Both the position numbers and the translations under genes were made by a program. Below are positions 24,928 through 32,007 of a stretch of 33,122 nucleotides of DNA, in pieces. Origin of the DNA: JAFGPJ01 sp964439135 (lineage in GTDB: Bacteria > Planctomycetota > Phycisphaerae > Sedimentisphaerales > Anaerobacaceae). Position 1 is the first letter of the stretch; every line of letters begins with the position of its first letter. The notes under the pieces were generated by a model. The model searched no databases, was not told the DNA's origin, and saw only the letters and a list, made by a program, of their open reading frames with translations. Location of the stretch: assembly GCA_964439135.1 (NCBI GenBank), contig CAYTNN010000018.1, forward strand, positions 1-33,122, written 5' to 3'.

Positions 24928-25012
24928 GGCCGCCATTAAGAATCGGACCATGGTGGCCATGGCCCAGAAAAACCTAAAAAAACGGCACAGCAACCATTGC
25001 CAGAAATTTTAA
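24836..25012 (+). pseudogene. Overlapping +1-frame continuation of the pseudopilin-headed ORF
   Basis: A 58-codon frame that overlaps the end of the previous ORF and reads KHKAALSENPPENLSKLALR, then EAAIKNRTMVAMAQKNLKKR. Its composition is more protein-like than the competing frame. A diverged copy of the same peptide, with a 3-base in-frame deletion and a TAG replacing CGG, occurs at 25812-25904. That conservation across two copies supports this frame having once been coding. No family recognised. Confidence 0.45.
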
Positions 25013-25023
25013 CAATTGCATGA

Positions 25024-25051
25024 TTGACAGTATTAGGATAATATATAAGAT
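25024..25051 (+). promoter_or_regulatory. Promoter candidate for the first membrane-protein paralog
   Basis: Perfect -35 TTGACA (25024-25029), 16-bp spacer, -10 TAAGAT (25046-25051), about 90 bases before the ATG at 25143. Confidence 0.5.
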
Positions 25052-25142
25052 TATATGAGTTCAGATTGCATCCTATACAATCCTGCGGCGGAGTTGAAAG
25101 CGAATGGACTTGCGATTAGTATAATGACAGAAGGTTGAAAAG

Positions 25143-25673
25143 ATGACCTTAGAAGACATCGCAAACAGACTCAACCGGTATTATTTGTGGCTATCCTCAA
25201 GGCAATTGGAAAAATGGTGGCCATTGCTGATAGCCGTAGCAGCTCTGTTTATAGTTCTAATAGTACTTCGCCTGAGATCACGACGAAAAGTTTTGCCCAC
25301 TATTACTCAGTTACGAGATATCATCGATATCGAATTAGCCGACGACAAAACAAACGGCGGCCAAATCGATCGTACTGAAAATAATCGCTCAGCTCATATT
25401 CAAAACGAAGTCGAAGTCACCGATAGCAGACAGGTCGAGCCCCCCATACAAAAAGTCTACGAGATTGTGCCCGACCACGAACCATTTCAACTCGAAAAAT
25501 CCGAACAGGGGCAATCTGAAAAGGTCCCGGAAGAAAACTCAGAGCAAAACTTAAAATCAAAAAAGAAAAGTAAGCCGTTTGACATCGCAGAATTCTGCAA
25601 GGCGGCAATAAGCAGACGGCAGAGACTGCGGTCCGGCATTTTTAACGAATACAGTGAACTCGACGAAGACTGA
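25143..25673 (+). CDS. Small single-pass membrane protein, paralog 1
   Basis: I do not recognise this 176-aa family. It has a short amphipathic start (TLEDIANRLNRYYLWLSSRQ), one transmembrane segment (about 26-44, PLLIAVAALFIVLIVLRL), then RSRRKVLP as positive-inside flank. A long acidic/glutamine-rich tail follows and ends in a conserved block, FDIAEFCKAAISRRQRLRSG. The tail is therefore probably cytoplasmic. It is a clear paralog of the gene at 26345, with 28 of the last 31 residues identical, and sits in a tandemly duplicated module. GAAGG lies upstream of the ATG. It carries only one copy of the ~29-residue QKVYEIVPD-EPFQ unit that is multiplied in paralog 2. Confidence 0.7.
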   Translation: MTLEDIANRLNRYYLWLSSRQLEKWWPLLIAVAALFIVLIVLRLRSRRKVLPTITQLRDIIDIELADDKTNGGQIDRTENNRSAHIQNEVEVTDSRQVEPPIQKVYEIVPDHEPFQLEKSEQGQSEKVPEENSEQNLKSKKKSKPFDIAEFCKAAISRRQRLRSGIFNEYSELDED

Positions 25674-25811
25674 GCCGCTGCCGGTCTGAAACTTCAATTT
25701 CTTCATATCTATAGTGCCCGTGAAAAAATCCCGCAAACGTCTTGACAAACGCTTGTTCATAGAAATCCCCTGATATCCCCTGATATCTCTAAGAACATAA
25801 ATCAACAAATA

Positions 25812-25904
25812 CTAATCGAACATCCACCCGCAAGAGTCAGAAAACACGTTGTAAGTGAGGCTGTTAAGAATTAGACCATGGCGTCCATGGCCAAAAAAAG
25901 CTAA
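25812..25904 (+). pseudogene. Decayed copy of the peptide at 24836-25012
   Basis: Read in frame, this gives LIEHPPARVRKHVVSEAVKN-stop-TMASMAKKS-stop. It aligns with LSENPPENLSKLALREAAIK, NRTMVAMAQKN in unit 1. It has lost one codon and gained a TAG where unit 1 has CGG, and there is no upstream start, so it cannot make the product. It marks the left end of tandem unit 2. Confidence 0.5.
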
Positions 25905-25992
25905 AAATCCACGTTTGAAGGGCGTTTTTTTACAACTTGACTGATTTTTTCGTAAGTGTAGTTTTGAGAAGAATATATGAAACTTGTCATTA

Positions 25993-26054
25993 CTTCGCTC
26001 GGCTCATGGACATGTCTGAGCACAGCGAAGAATCTCCAACGACAATCTGTCGTT
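25993..26054. repeat. REP-like palindromic element in duplicated unit 2
   Basis: CTTCGCT-x2-GCTCA … TGAGC-x2-AGCGAAG (25993-26030) is an imperfect palindrome preceded by GTCATTA and followed by AATCTCC, the outline of a widespread dispersed bacterial element. A perfect hairpin AACGACA-ATC-TGTCGTT (26038-26054) follows directly. Unit 1 lacks this DNA, so it was inserted after duplication or lost from unit 1. Confidence 0.6.
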
Positions 26055-26192
26055 AGTCCTGTTCCAATCCCAGATGCCAACAAGCTCAAGGTATTAGGCC
26101 GGGAGTGAGCTTTGCAAAAGACTCCGGTTCAAAGACCGATTTGGGTAACGCTTCATGCCGCTAAATTTTCCTGAAAAACGGCGGAGTAACCA

Positions 26193-26221
26193 TTGCAAAG
26201 AGATTTCAAAAAGTGTATAAT
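26193..26221 (+). promoter_or_regulatory. Promoter for the second membrane-protein paralog
   Basis: -35 TTGCAA (26193-26198), 17-bp spacer, perfect -10 TATAAT (26216-26221), about 120 bases before the ATG. The corresponding bases in unit 1 are diverged, so the two paralogs probably use different promoters. Confidence 0.55.
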
Positions 26222-26344
26222 TGTAAATATTAACAATATTTAATGATAGGTAGAAGTGTACGAGTTCAAATTGCATCGAATACGATCCTACGGCAGAATT
26301 GAAAGCGAATGGATTTGCGATTAGCACAAGGATAGGAGGCAGAA

Positions 26345-27208
26345 ATGATGACCGTAGAAGACATCATAAACAGACTCAACCAGTATTTTTCGTGGCTATC
26401 CTCAAGACAATGGGAAGAATTGGCACTGCTGCTGGCAGCTATAGCAGTTCCGGTTATAGTTATAATAGTACTTGTCCTGAGATCACGGCGAAAAGTGTTG
26501 CCCGGTAATGCTCTGTTACGAGATATCATAGGCATCAAATTAGCAGACCACAATAAAACCAGCCAGGCAACCGATCATACTGAAAAGGGTCGCTCGACTC
26601 ATGTTCCAAAAAATCCCGGAAGGCGAAAGAGGCGGAAGAATACAAAAAAAGGATTCAAAATAGCAATCAAGGAGCTTAAGCAACGCCATAATGAAATCAT
26701 CAAAAGCCGGCAAGCTGAGCCGCTCTTTCAGCAGGAGACCATAAGGTTAGCAGCCGTCAACGAACAAATTCAAAACGAAGTCACCGACAGCAGGCAAGTC
26801 GAGGAACTCCCCGAACAAAAGGTCGCCGAGATTGCAGCCGTCATCGAACAATTTCAACACAAAGTTATCGACATCAGCAAGGCCGGGCAGCTCCGCGAAC
26901 AAAAGGTCTACGAGATTGTACCCGACAACGAACCATTTCAACTCAAAGTTGCCGATAGAAGCCGCGCCGGGCAGCACCCCATACAAAAGGCCTCCGAGAT
27001 CGCGGCCGTTAACGAAAAATTTCAACTCGAAAAACTCGAACAGGGGCAATCTGAAAAGGTTCCGGAAGAAAGCTCAGAGCAAGACTTAAAATCAAAAAAG
27101 CAGAGTCCACAGTTTGATATTGCAGAATTCAGCAAGGCGGCAATAAGCAGGCAGCAGAGACTGCGGTCCGGCATTTTTAACGAATACAGTGACCTCGACG
27201 AAGACTGA
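26345..27208 (+). CDS. Single-pass membrane protein, paralog 2, with expanded internal repeats
   Basis: A 287-aa paralog of the gene at 25143. The N-terminal block (VEDIINRLNQYFSWLSSRQ), a transmembrane helix (about 26-45), the RSRRKVLP flank and the C-terminal FDIAEFSKAAISRQQRLRSG all match. The added length comes from a basic insertion (RRKRRKNTKKGFK, ~93-105) and four tandem units of 25-31 residues (~123-235) built on QKV-EIAAVNE-FQ-KV-D-S-AGQ. The paralog with one unit suggests recent expansion. GGAGG lies five bases before the first of two adjacent ATGs; the second (26348) would match the start of paralog 1. Function unknown; the tail is probably a cytoplasmic extended or coiled-coil arm. 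Confidence 0.7.
   Translation: MMTVEDIINRLNQYFSWLSSRQWEELALLLAAIAVPVIVIIVLVLRSRRKVLPGNALLRDIIGIKLADHNKTSQATDHTEKGRSTHVPKNPGRRKRRKNTKKGFKIAIKELKQRHNEIIKSRQAEPLFQQETIRLAAVNEQIQNEVTDSRQVEELPEQKVAEIAAVIEQFQHKVIDISKAGQLREQKVYEIVPDNEPFQLKVADRSRAGQHPIQKASEIAAVNEKFQLEKLEQGQSEKVPEESSEQDLKSKKQSPQFDIAEFSKAAISRQQRLRSGIFNEYSDLDED
26711..27049 (+). repeat. Internal ~29-codon tandem repeats in paralog 2
   Basis: Four units encode residues ~123-235. They are still recognisable at DNA level, for example GAACAAAAGGTC followed by GAGATTG in units 2 and 3, and AACGAA before each CAATTTC/AAATTTC. They are in frame and end at the QGQSEKVPEE sequence shared with paralog 1. Confidence 0.65.
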
Positions 27209-27352
27209 ACAGTTGTCACTCTGAAACTTCAATTTCTTCATATCTACAATGTCCCGTGAGAGCCGCCTTGTGAAATTCTCTGGGCAGTATTTATTCGTGC
27301 TGTAGAAAGCCGGGCTTTTCGGATTGGCGGGAATTTTGTATAGTTGGCGGAT

Positions 27353-28189
27353 ATGATAGAGATTCGACAGATGAGAACCGACGACCTGCGGCTCGGACTG
27401 CGATTATCCCGTCAGGCGGGATGGAACCAAATCGAATCGGACTGGCTGCGTTTTATGAACATGGAGCCGGAAGGCTGTTTTGTGGCTGAACTCGAAGGAT
27501 GTTCCGTCGGGACCACTACAACCTGTATCTTTGAGAATGTAGCCTGGATTGCCATGGTTCTTGTCGATAAAGATTCGCGAGGCCAGGGTGTCGGCAAAAC
27601 ACTACTGAAGCATTCTCTCGATTATCTTGACGGGCGAAAAGTTAAGACGGTTCGTCTTGATGCGACTGCTGCCGGCCGGCCCATCTACGAGAAACTGGGA
27701 TTCGTGCCGGAATACGAATTAGTCCGGTTCCAGGGCATATCACGGCCGGGCAAAACGGGACCGGTCTTAACCGAAGCTGTGCCGGAGCTATTCGGGGATA
27801 TGATTGAGTTTGACAGGCGGATGACGGGGACAAATCGAGCGAAGATGCTCAGCCTGCTATTTGCGGAACTTCCGGAGAACGCCCGCATCCAGACGCTCCA
27901 CGACAAAATAGATGGCTTTGTCACTATGCGTCCGGGAGCAAATGCGGTGCAAATCGGTCCGTGTATAGCAAGCATGAATGCCGGTCCGGCGTTGTTATCC
28001 GATGCTTTGAACAGGTGTGCGGGAAAAGCCGTATTTGTCGATATGCCTACCGGCAATGTCGAGGCTGTGAAAATCGCCGAGTCACACGAACTGCAAATTC
28101 AGCGGCGTTTCACGAGGATGTGCCGGGGCGAGAAAATCAAGGACAATCCCAAAGCAATCTGGGCCGGTTCGGGTCCTGAGAAAGGGTGA
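27353..28189 (+). CDS. GNAT-family N-acetyltransferase
   Basis: A 278-aa protein with an N-terminal Gcn5-related acetyltransferase domain (about 1-130). It shows the acetyl-CoA-binding block MVLVDKDSRGQGVGKTLL (R/Q-x-x-G-x-G/A at 76-81) and the closing beta-strand IYEKLGFVPEYEL. The C-terminal half (GFVTMRPGANAVQIGPCIA…KAVFVDMPTGN) resembles the second domain found in two-domain GNATs such as the Acetyltransf_18 type. The substrate is unknown. The frame opens at a TTG (27344), but the ATG at 27353 begins with the usual IEIRQMRTDD start. It is convergent with the Nramp-like gene, the two stops only 13 bases apart. Confidence 0.85.
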   Translation: MIEIRQMRTDDLRLGLRLSRQAGWNQIESDWLRFMNMEPEGCFVAELEGCSVGTTTTCIFENVAWIAMVLVDKDSRGQGVGKTLLKHSLDYLDGRKVKTVRLDATAAGRPIYEKLGFVPEYELVRFQGISRPGKTGPVLTEAVPELFGDMIEFDRRMTGTNRAKMLSLLFAELPENARIQTLHDKIDGFVTMRPGANAVQIGPCIASMNAGPALLSDALNRCAGKAVFVDMPTGNVEAVKIAESHELQIQRRFTRMCRGEKIKDNPKAIWAGSGPEKG

Positions 28190-28202
28190 CAAATCCCGCG
28201 AG

Positions 28203-29579
28203 CTATCTTACCAGCGAAACAAGATAGTAGATAATACTGGCAATAGTCACGCCGATTGAAATAATCATAGCAATGTTCCAAACCAGGGCTTTTGTGCCGC
28301 TCGGCTTGTCTTCGCCGAGATACTTTTTGCTGTTGTTGAGAATGAAAAAGGCGATGAAAGCTATCGGCAGCATCAGGCCGCAGATTGCCGAAGTTGGTAT
28401 GGCGATCCAGGGCCCTATATACTTCCAAAGGACCACGCCGACTACAGCCGGAGCGGGAATAAGGCACGCCAGGCGGTAACGCCAACTGCCCGGCTCGATC
28501 CCGAAAATTTCGCATACGGCAAAGCCGCTGATAATCATGTGCATAGTAATCGAACTGAGGGCCATTCCCAGTATTCCCAGCCCGAAAACGATTCGCGAAA
28601 AGAACATGCTCAAGCCGGCCGATTCGAGCATTGCCGCCGCCGTCATTGGTGACAGTCTCGTGGACCCCGAAGCAAATTGCGCAGGATCATAGATCGTGCA
28701 CCCGGTAGCGATTACCATCAGCGAGGTCGCGATGCAGAACGGCAGAAGCATGCCGGTAATCAAATCGAACCTCGACAAGCCCCTGTGCTCCTTGCCCCAG
28801 CCTCTGGCAAGCAGGGTATAGGGAAACAGGAACGTGGCGTTTATTCCGGTAGCCGCACTGAACGCCGCCATTACAATCGAGACACCCCGCGCATCCGTCG
28901 GAATATACAGCGGCAGAAAACCTTTGAACAGCTTGCCCCACTGCACGCCGCCGTCGATTGTCCGCCGTACTATTACAATCGTGAAAGCGACAATAATCAT
29001 CCAGACAAGGCCTTTCAGCGCGCGTTCGTAAAACCTGATACCTTTATGCCCGCTGCTATACGTCCATGCCGCCGCAGTCGATATAGTCAAAACGACCAGG
29101 CCGATCACAATCAATACGAATGTCTGCACCGCCGGCGATGATGGCGTCCAGCCGGTCGTCGCCTTTATCATGTCGTCCGTCATTCCGGCCGCAAGTGCGT
29201 ACTGAGGCAAATGCCAGATGACTGTCGCCAGAAGAGCCCCGATTGCCCAGCTCCAGCCGACGACCGGATGAATATAGCGATTCATAGCATAAAATGGACG
29301 CATGCCGGTTGACAAAGCCTGATAGGACATGGCCGAGAACATAACGATGCCCAGCACCATCGCCAGCGGCTGGACCCAAAGCAATCTGTACTGTAGATAT
29401 GCCCCGGCGAAAAGCGAGGCCATCGCACTTCCACTTCCCAGCACTAAAGCGCTCTGCAGCCAGCCCGGTCCCGTCTTGCTAAAATACCCTCGCCACCGCC
29501 GGAAGGTACTTTTGCCTTCGAGTGCTGCAAGATCGGCTTTTTCCTTAGCAAGGATTTCGGGAACCGACGCAGTGAACAT
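28203..29579 (-). CDS. Nramp-family membrane transporter lacking canonical metal-site motifs
   Basis: A 458-aa polytopic membrane protein with about 11 hydrophobic segments and the Nramp opening KTGPGWLQSALVLGSGSAMASL. Normal Nramp transporters carry DPGN in helix 1 and MPH in helix 6. Here the aligned positions read GSGS (48-51) and FPY (252-254, in GINATFLFPYTLLARGW), so the aspartate, asparagine and methionine that hold divalent metal are all absent. I therefore name it by fold only; the substrate may not be Mn/Fe. The frame is open to a TTG at 29702, but the ATG at 29579 has AAGGGA six bases upstream. It is likely co-oriented with the small gene at 29712. Confidence 0.75.
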   Translation of the reverse strand: MFTASVPEILAKEKADLAALEGKSTFRRWRGYFSKTGPGWLQSALVLGSGSAMASLFAGAYLQYRLLWVQPLAMVLGIVMFSAMSYQALSTGMRPFYAMNRYIHPVVGWSWAIGALLATVIWHLPQYALAAGMTDDMIKATTGWTPSSPAVQTFVLIVIGLVVLTISTAAAWTYSSGHKGIRFYERALKGLVWMIIVAFTIVIVRRTIDGGVQWGKLFKGFLPLYIPTDARGVSIVMAAFSAATGINATFLFPYTLLARGWGKEHRGLSRFDLITGMLLPFCIATSLMVIATGCTIYDPAQFASGSTRLSPMTAAAMLESAGLSMFFSRIVFGLGILGMALSSITMHMIISGFAVCEIFGIEPGSWRYRLACLIPAPAVVGVVLWKYIGPWIAIPTSAICGLMLPIAFIAFFILNNSKKYLGEDKPSGTKALVWNIAMIISIGVTIASIIYYLVSLVR

Positions 29580-29711
29580 CGGCAATCCCTTAACTGAATC
29601 GCTCTTGCCGGAACTCTGAACTTGTTGGTTCTTGATCACTGTGATATTTCTTCTATTCTTATCACTGCCATACAGAAATCTCCAGCCGCACCTCGCTCCC
29701 AATGATTCGGC

Positions 29712-29915
29712 TCACACAAAATCCTTTATCGTTTGCCCTACGCTTGGATGACGATTGATCGACGATTGAATCAAGATGCGAACCTTAGCTTCAATGTCGT
29801 CCAGATACTGCTTGCTGACCCTGTTGGCCGACCATCCCTTGCGGTTTTCCTGCGCCCAGCGAAGAGCGAATTTCTTACATTGTGCCCTATTAATAAGCCC
29901 ACCATTCGATGCCAT
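29712..29915 (-). CDS. Small 67-aa protein, possible histone-fold-like
   Basis: A 67-aa basic protein without membrane segment. It predicts a first helix (RAQCKKFALRWAQEN), a loop with RVS, a long central helix (KQYLDDIEAKVRILIQSSINR) and a short terminal helix (TIKDFV). This short-long-short pattern, with V-S before the long helix and G-x-T near the end, recalls small bacterial and archaeal histone-like proteins; the match is loose. The ATG at 29915 has GAGGGA only two bases away, an awkward spacing. It lies just upstream of the Nramp-like gene on the same strand. Treat as hypothetical, with the fold as a hypothesis. Confidence 0.6.
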   Translation of the reverse strand: MASNGGLINRAQCKKFALRWAQENRKGWSANRVSKQYLDDIEAKVRILIQSSINRHPSVGQTIKDFV

Positions 29916-30142
29916 ATTCCCTCATCTCTAAGAAAAAGCGGCCAGGCTTGTGACGCTCATTAGGAAGCGCAGCCGTCCTTGCGGATAGACTCACCCTGAC
30001 TATGATTACATTATTTGACATATTTGATCTTAATGATTTCATACTCGCAATTGTCGCCATGACCGGCGCGATTGCAAGAGATTGTTGAGGTGACTTATGA
30101 TTATTTGTTTATTTACCCCGAAAAAATGTATCGTGAGGCTGT

Positions 30143-31057
30143 TCAGTAATCCTTAAAGTTTCTCATCCATTCCGGCCATTCTTCGGGCTGCACTCTGCCG
30201 GCTTTGGTCCAGCGATTATGTGTGTTGAACTCTTTGTGCCATTTTAGTGTCCATAATTCCTTAAGCCCGACCTTTCTTACAGACCAGTCCATAAACAGGT
30301 TGTTTATGCCCCCGTTGTGTCGATTGATACAGTGAGGATTTAAATAATTACCTCTGACCCGTTCGGTAGGTATAGCATCACACTCCGGAGGATCAGGTCC
30401 ATCTTCTCTCCACTCCCATCCCCACCACCAGTCCCATGGAATGGTGCTATCCAATTGCAGCGGTATATTACTCGCACCCTTGACATGAGGTGTTCTCCAG
30501 GCATCCGGATAAGGATAGGGATCATCTTCAGGCCAGTAGTTACAATAAATGTTGTTGATGCCGTAACTGCCGCAAGAGTTTTCCCATGAGCCGGGAGTTC
30601 CCGATGGCCACTGGTTTTTGCTCAAGAACCTGCCCCAGGCCAGGAACGTTCCACCTAACGGATAGTCCTCACCACCATTTGGATATGCCGGTTTTGCGGC
30701 CATCGGACAGAGGCGTATCCCCTTGGTTTCACGGTACCAATCCCGATCGCCGTATCCTCCCCAGCCCCCCCGACCCCATCCCGGACCCCATCCCCAACCC
30801 CATCTCCATCCCCAATGCCGATCTCGCCAGTCCTCAGGCAGCCGGTCGTCTGGGCCGGAGCCTGGAAAATAGCCGTCATTCTCATCCACAGACGTTGCCC
30901 AGAGAGTTCCCCATTGTTTAAGGTTTGACTGGCAAACAACCGCCCTGGCCTGGTTTCTGACGCGTTGCAATGTAGGCAGCAATATCGCCATCAATAATGC
31001 GATAATAGCGATTACCACTAAAAGCTCTATTAGCGTAAATGCCTTTGGCTTGTTCAT
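30143..31057 (-). CDS. Prepilin-type N-terminal domain protein (pseudopilin), copy 1
   Basis: A 304-aa protein exported through the type II/IV pilin route. A short basic leader, then AFTLIELLVVIAIIALLMAI (6-25), gives the prepilin peptidase site and hydrophobic helix. The helix continues as QRVRNQARAVVCQSNLKQWG. The globular part is Trp- and Gly-rich with CPMAAKP (117-123) and GSYGIN (163-168). The C-terminal block NRHNGGINNLFMDWSVRKVG is shared by all three copies and resembles the H-x9-DG region of planctomycete pseudopilins. A G/W/R-rich tract (81-103) is unique to this copy. The start ATG is preceded by GGAAACGAGC, as in copy 2. Confidence 0.85.
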   Translation of the reverse strand: MNKPKAFTLIELLVVIAIIALLMAILLPTLQRVRNQARAVVCQSNLKQWGTLWATSVDENDGYFPGSGPDDRLPEDWRDRHWGWRWGWGWGPGWGRGGWGGYGDRDWYRETKGIRLCPMAAKPAYPNGGEDYPLGGTFLAWGRFLSKNQWPSGTPGSWENSCGSYGINNIYCNYWPEDDPYPYPDAWRTPHVKGASNIPLQLDSTIPWDWWWGWEWREDGPDPPECDAIPTERVRGNYLNPHCINRHNGGINNLFMDWSVRKVGLKELWTLKWHKEFNTHNRWTKAGRVQPEEWPEWMRNFKDY

Positions 31058-32007
31058 AATAGCTCGTTTCCTTTCTCCTTCTCAATAGAAGATACACAAG
31101 AGCAGTCTTATGTTATGTTAATCTTGTCTCATCCTATTATTTTCAGTAGTCTTTGAAGTTTCTCATCCATTTTGGCCAGTCTTCGGGCAGGGCGCCGCCG
31201 GCCCTGGTCCAATCGTTTGCCGTGTCGAACTTGCGATGCCAGTTCAAAGTCCACAGCTCTTTGAGCCCGACTTTTCTGACCGACCAGTCCATAAACAGAC
31301 TATTGATTCCTCCATCGTGCCGGTTGATACAGAAAAAGGACATCCCTGAATCGGACGTGTGCAGATCATCATATTCCGGAGGAGCATCATAGTGCTCGAC
31401 AGGTATGTGCGTCCAACAACAGTCCAGACACACCGGTATTTTGTTCGCACCTTTAATCGAACAAGTGCCCCAGTATCGATCCAAACCTTCCAGGTCAGTT
31501 AAGTCGAGTATGCGTACATTTATGCCGTAGCTGCCGTAATAGAAGCTCGTAGGAGTTGGTTCCTCCGGACTGGTACTCATAGGTATGCGCCAGCTCGAGA
31601 ATTTGTAGCCGTTCCATTTCGGATTATCAACATACCTGGCGGCCATCGGACAAAGAAACAAATCATTGCTATCCCCAGTGTAGTTACGCAGTAGTTTGTA
31701 CCAGAGTATCTTGCCGGATATATTATCAAAGAATCGCATGTTGTTGTCTTCGGTATACATGTAGAAACATAATCCCCACTGTCTCAGATTTGCTTGGCAG
31801 GCAACGGCCCTGGCCTGGTGTTTGACCCGCTGCAGCGCAGGCATCAATATCGCCACCAACAGCGCAATGATGGCAATTACCACCAAAAGCTCGATAAGCG
31901 TAAATGCCTTTGGCTTGTTCATAATAGCTCGTTTCCTTTTTCCTTCTCAATAAAATATACACAAGAGCAGTCTTATGTTCTGTTAATCTTGCCGCAACCT
32001 ATTATTT
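31058..32007. repeat. Duplicated spacers between the pseudopilin genes
   Basis: The ~85-bp spacers 31058-31142 and 31923-32007 are near-identical, sharing AATAGCTCGTTTCCTTT, ACACAAGAGCAGTCTTATGTT and CCTATTATTTTCAGTAGTC. They include the ribosome site of one gene and the stop of the next, showing tandem duplication of gene plus spacer. Confidence 0.8.
31143..31922 (-). CDS. Prepilin-type N-terminal domain protein (pseudopilin), copy 2
   Basis: A 259-aa paralog. The first 41 residues differ from copy 1 at only a few positions, and the last ~55 (CINRHDGGINSLFMDWSVRK…WMRNFKDY) are also nearly the same. The middle is shorter and diverged (DNNMRFFDNISGKILWYKLL), keeping CPMAARY and SYGIN. The upstream 85 bp is almost identical to that of copy 1, so gene and spacer were duplicated together. 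It is probably co-transcribed with copies 1 and 3. Like them it may be a minor pseudopilin or a surface protein using the pilin export signal. Confidence 0.85.
   Translation of the reverse strand: MNKPKAFTLIELLVVIAIIALLVAILMPALQRVKHQARAVACQANLRQWGLCFYMYTEDNNMRFFDNISGKILWYKLLRNYTGDSNDLFLCPMAARYVDNPKWNGYKFSSWRIPMSTSPEEPTPTSFYYGSYGINVRILDLTDLEGLDRYWGTCSIKGANKIPVCLDCCWTHIPVEHYDAPPEYDDLHTSDSGMSFFCINRHDGGINSLFMDWSVRKVGLKELWTLNWHRKFDTANDWTRAGGALPEDWPKWMRNFKDY

Larger units (their letters stand above)
25674..26344. other. Spacer between the two paralogs
   Basis: No intact gene here. In order it holds the conserved 3' segment of unit 1 (to about 25735), an AT-rich stretch with the short direct repeat CCCCTGATAT, the decayed peptide copy (25812-25904), REP-like palindromes (25993-26054), and the promoter region of paralog 2 (26193-26221). 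Confidence 0.65.
24880..27266. repeat. Tandem duplication of a membrane-protein module (two units)
   Basis: Unit 1 (about 24880-25735) and unit 2 (about 25820-27266) align in order. They share the GTGAGGC…TTAAGAA…GACCATGG segment (24925 and 25855), CGGC-x(4)-CAACCATTGC/CGGCGGAGTAACCATTGC, and GAGTTCA-ATTGCATC…GAAAGCGAATGGA before each gene. The gene itself and the downstream CTGAAACTTCAATTTCTTCATATCTA (split between 25686 and 27221) also match. Unit 2 has two extras: about 230 bp carrying REP-like palindromes and the internal repeats of the gene. Boundaries are by eye. Confidence 0.75.

Noticed and set aside
30002..30088. 28-codon plus-strand frame (MITLFDIFDLNDF…) in the gap before the pseudopilins
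   Set aside because: Pleasant composition but no ribosome site, promoter or homology; too short to support.
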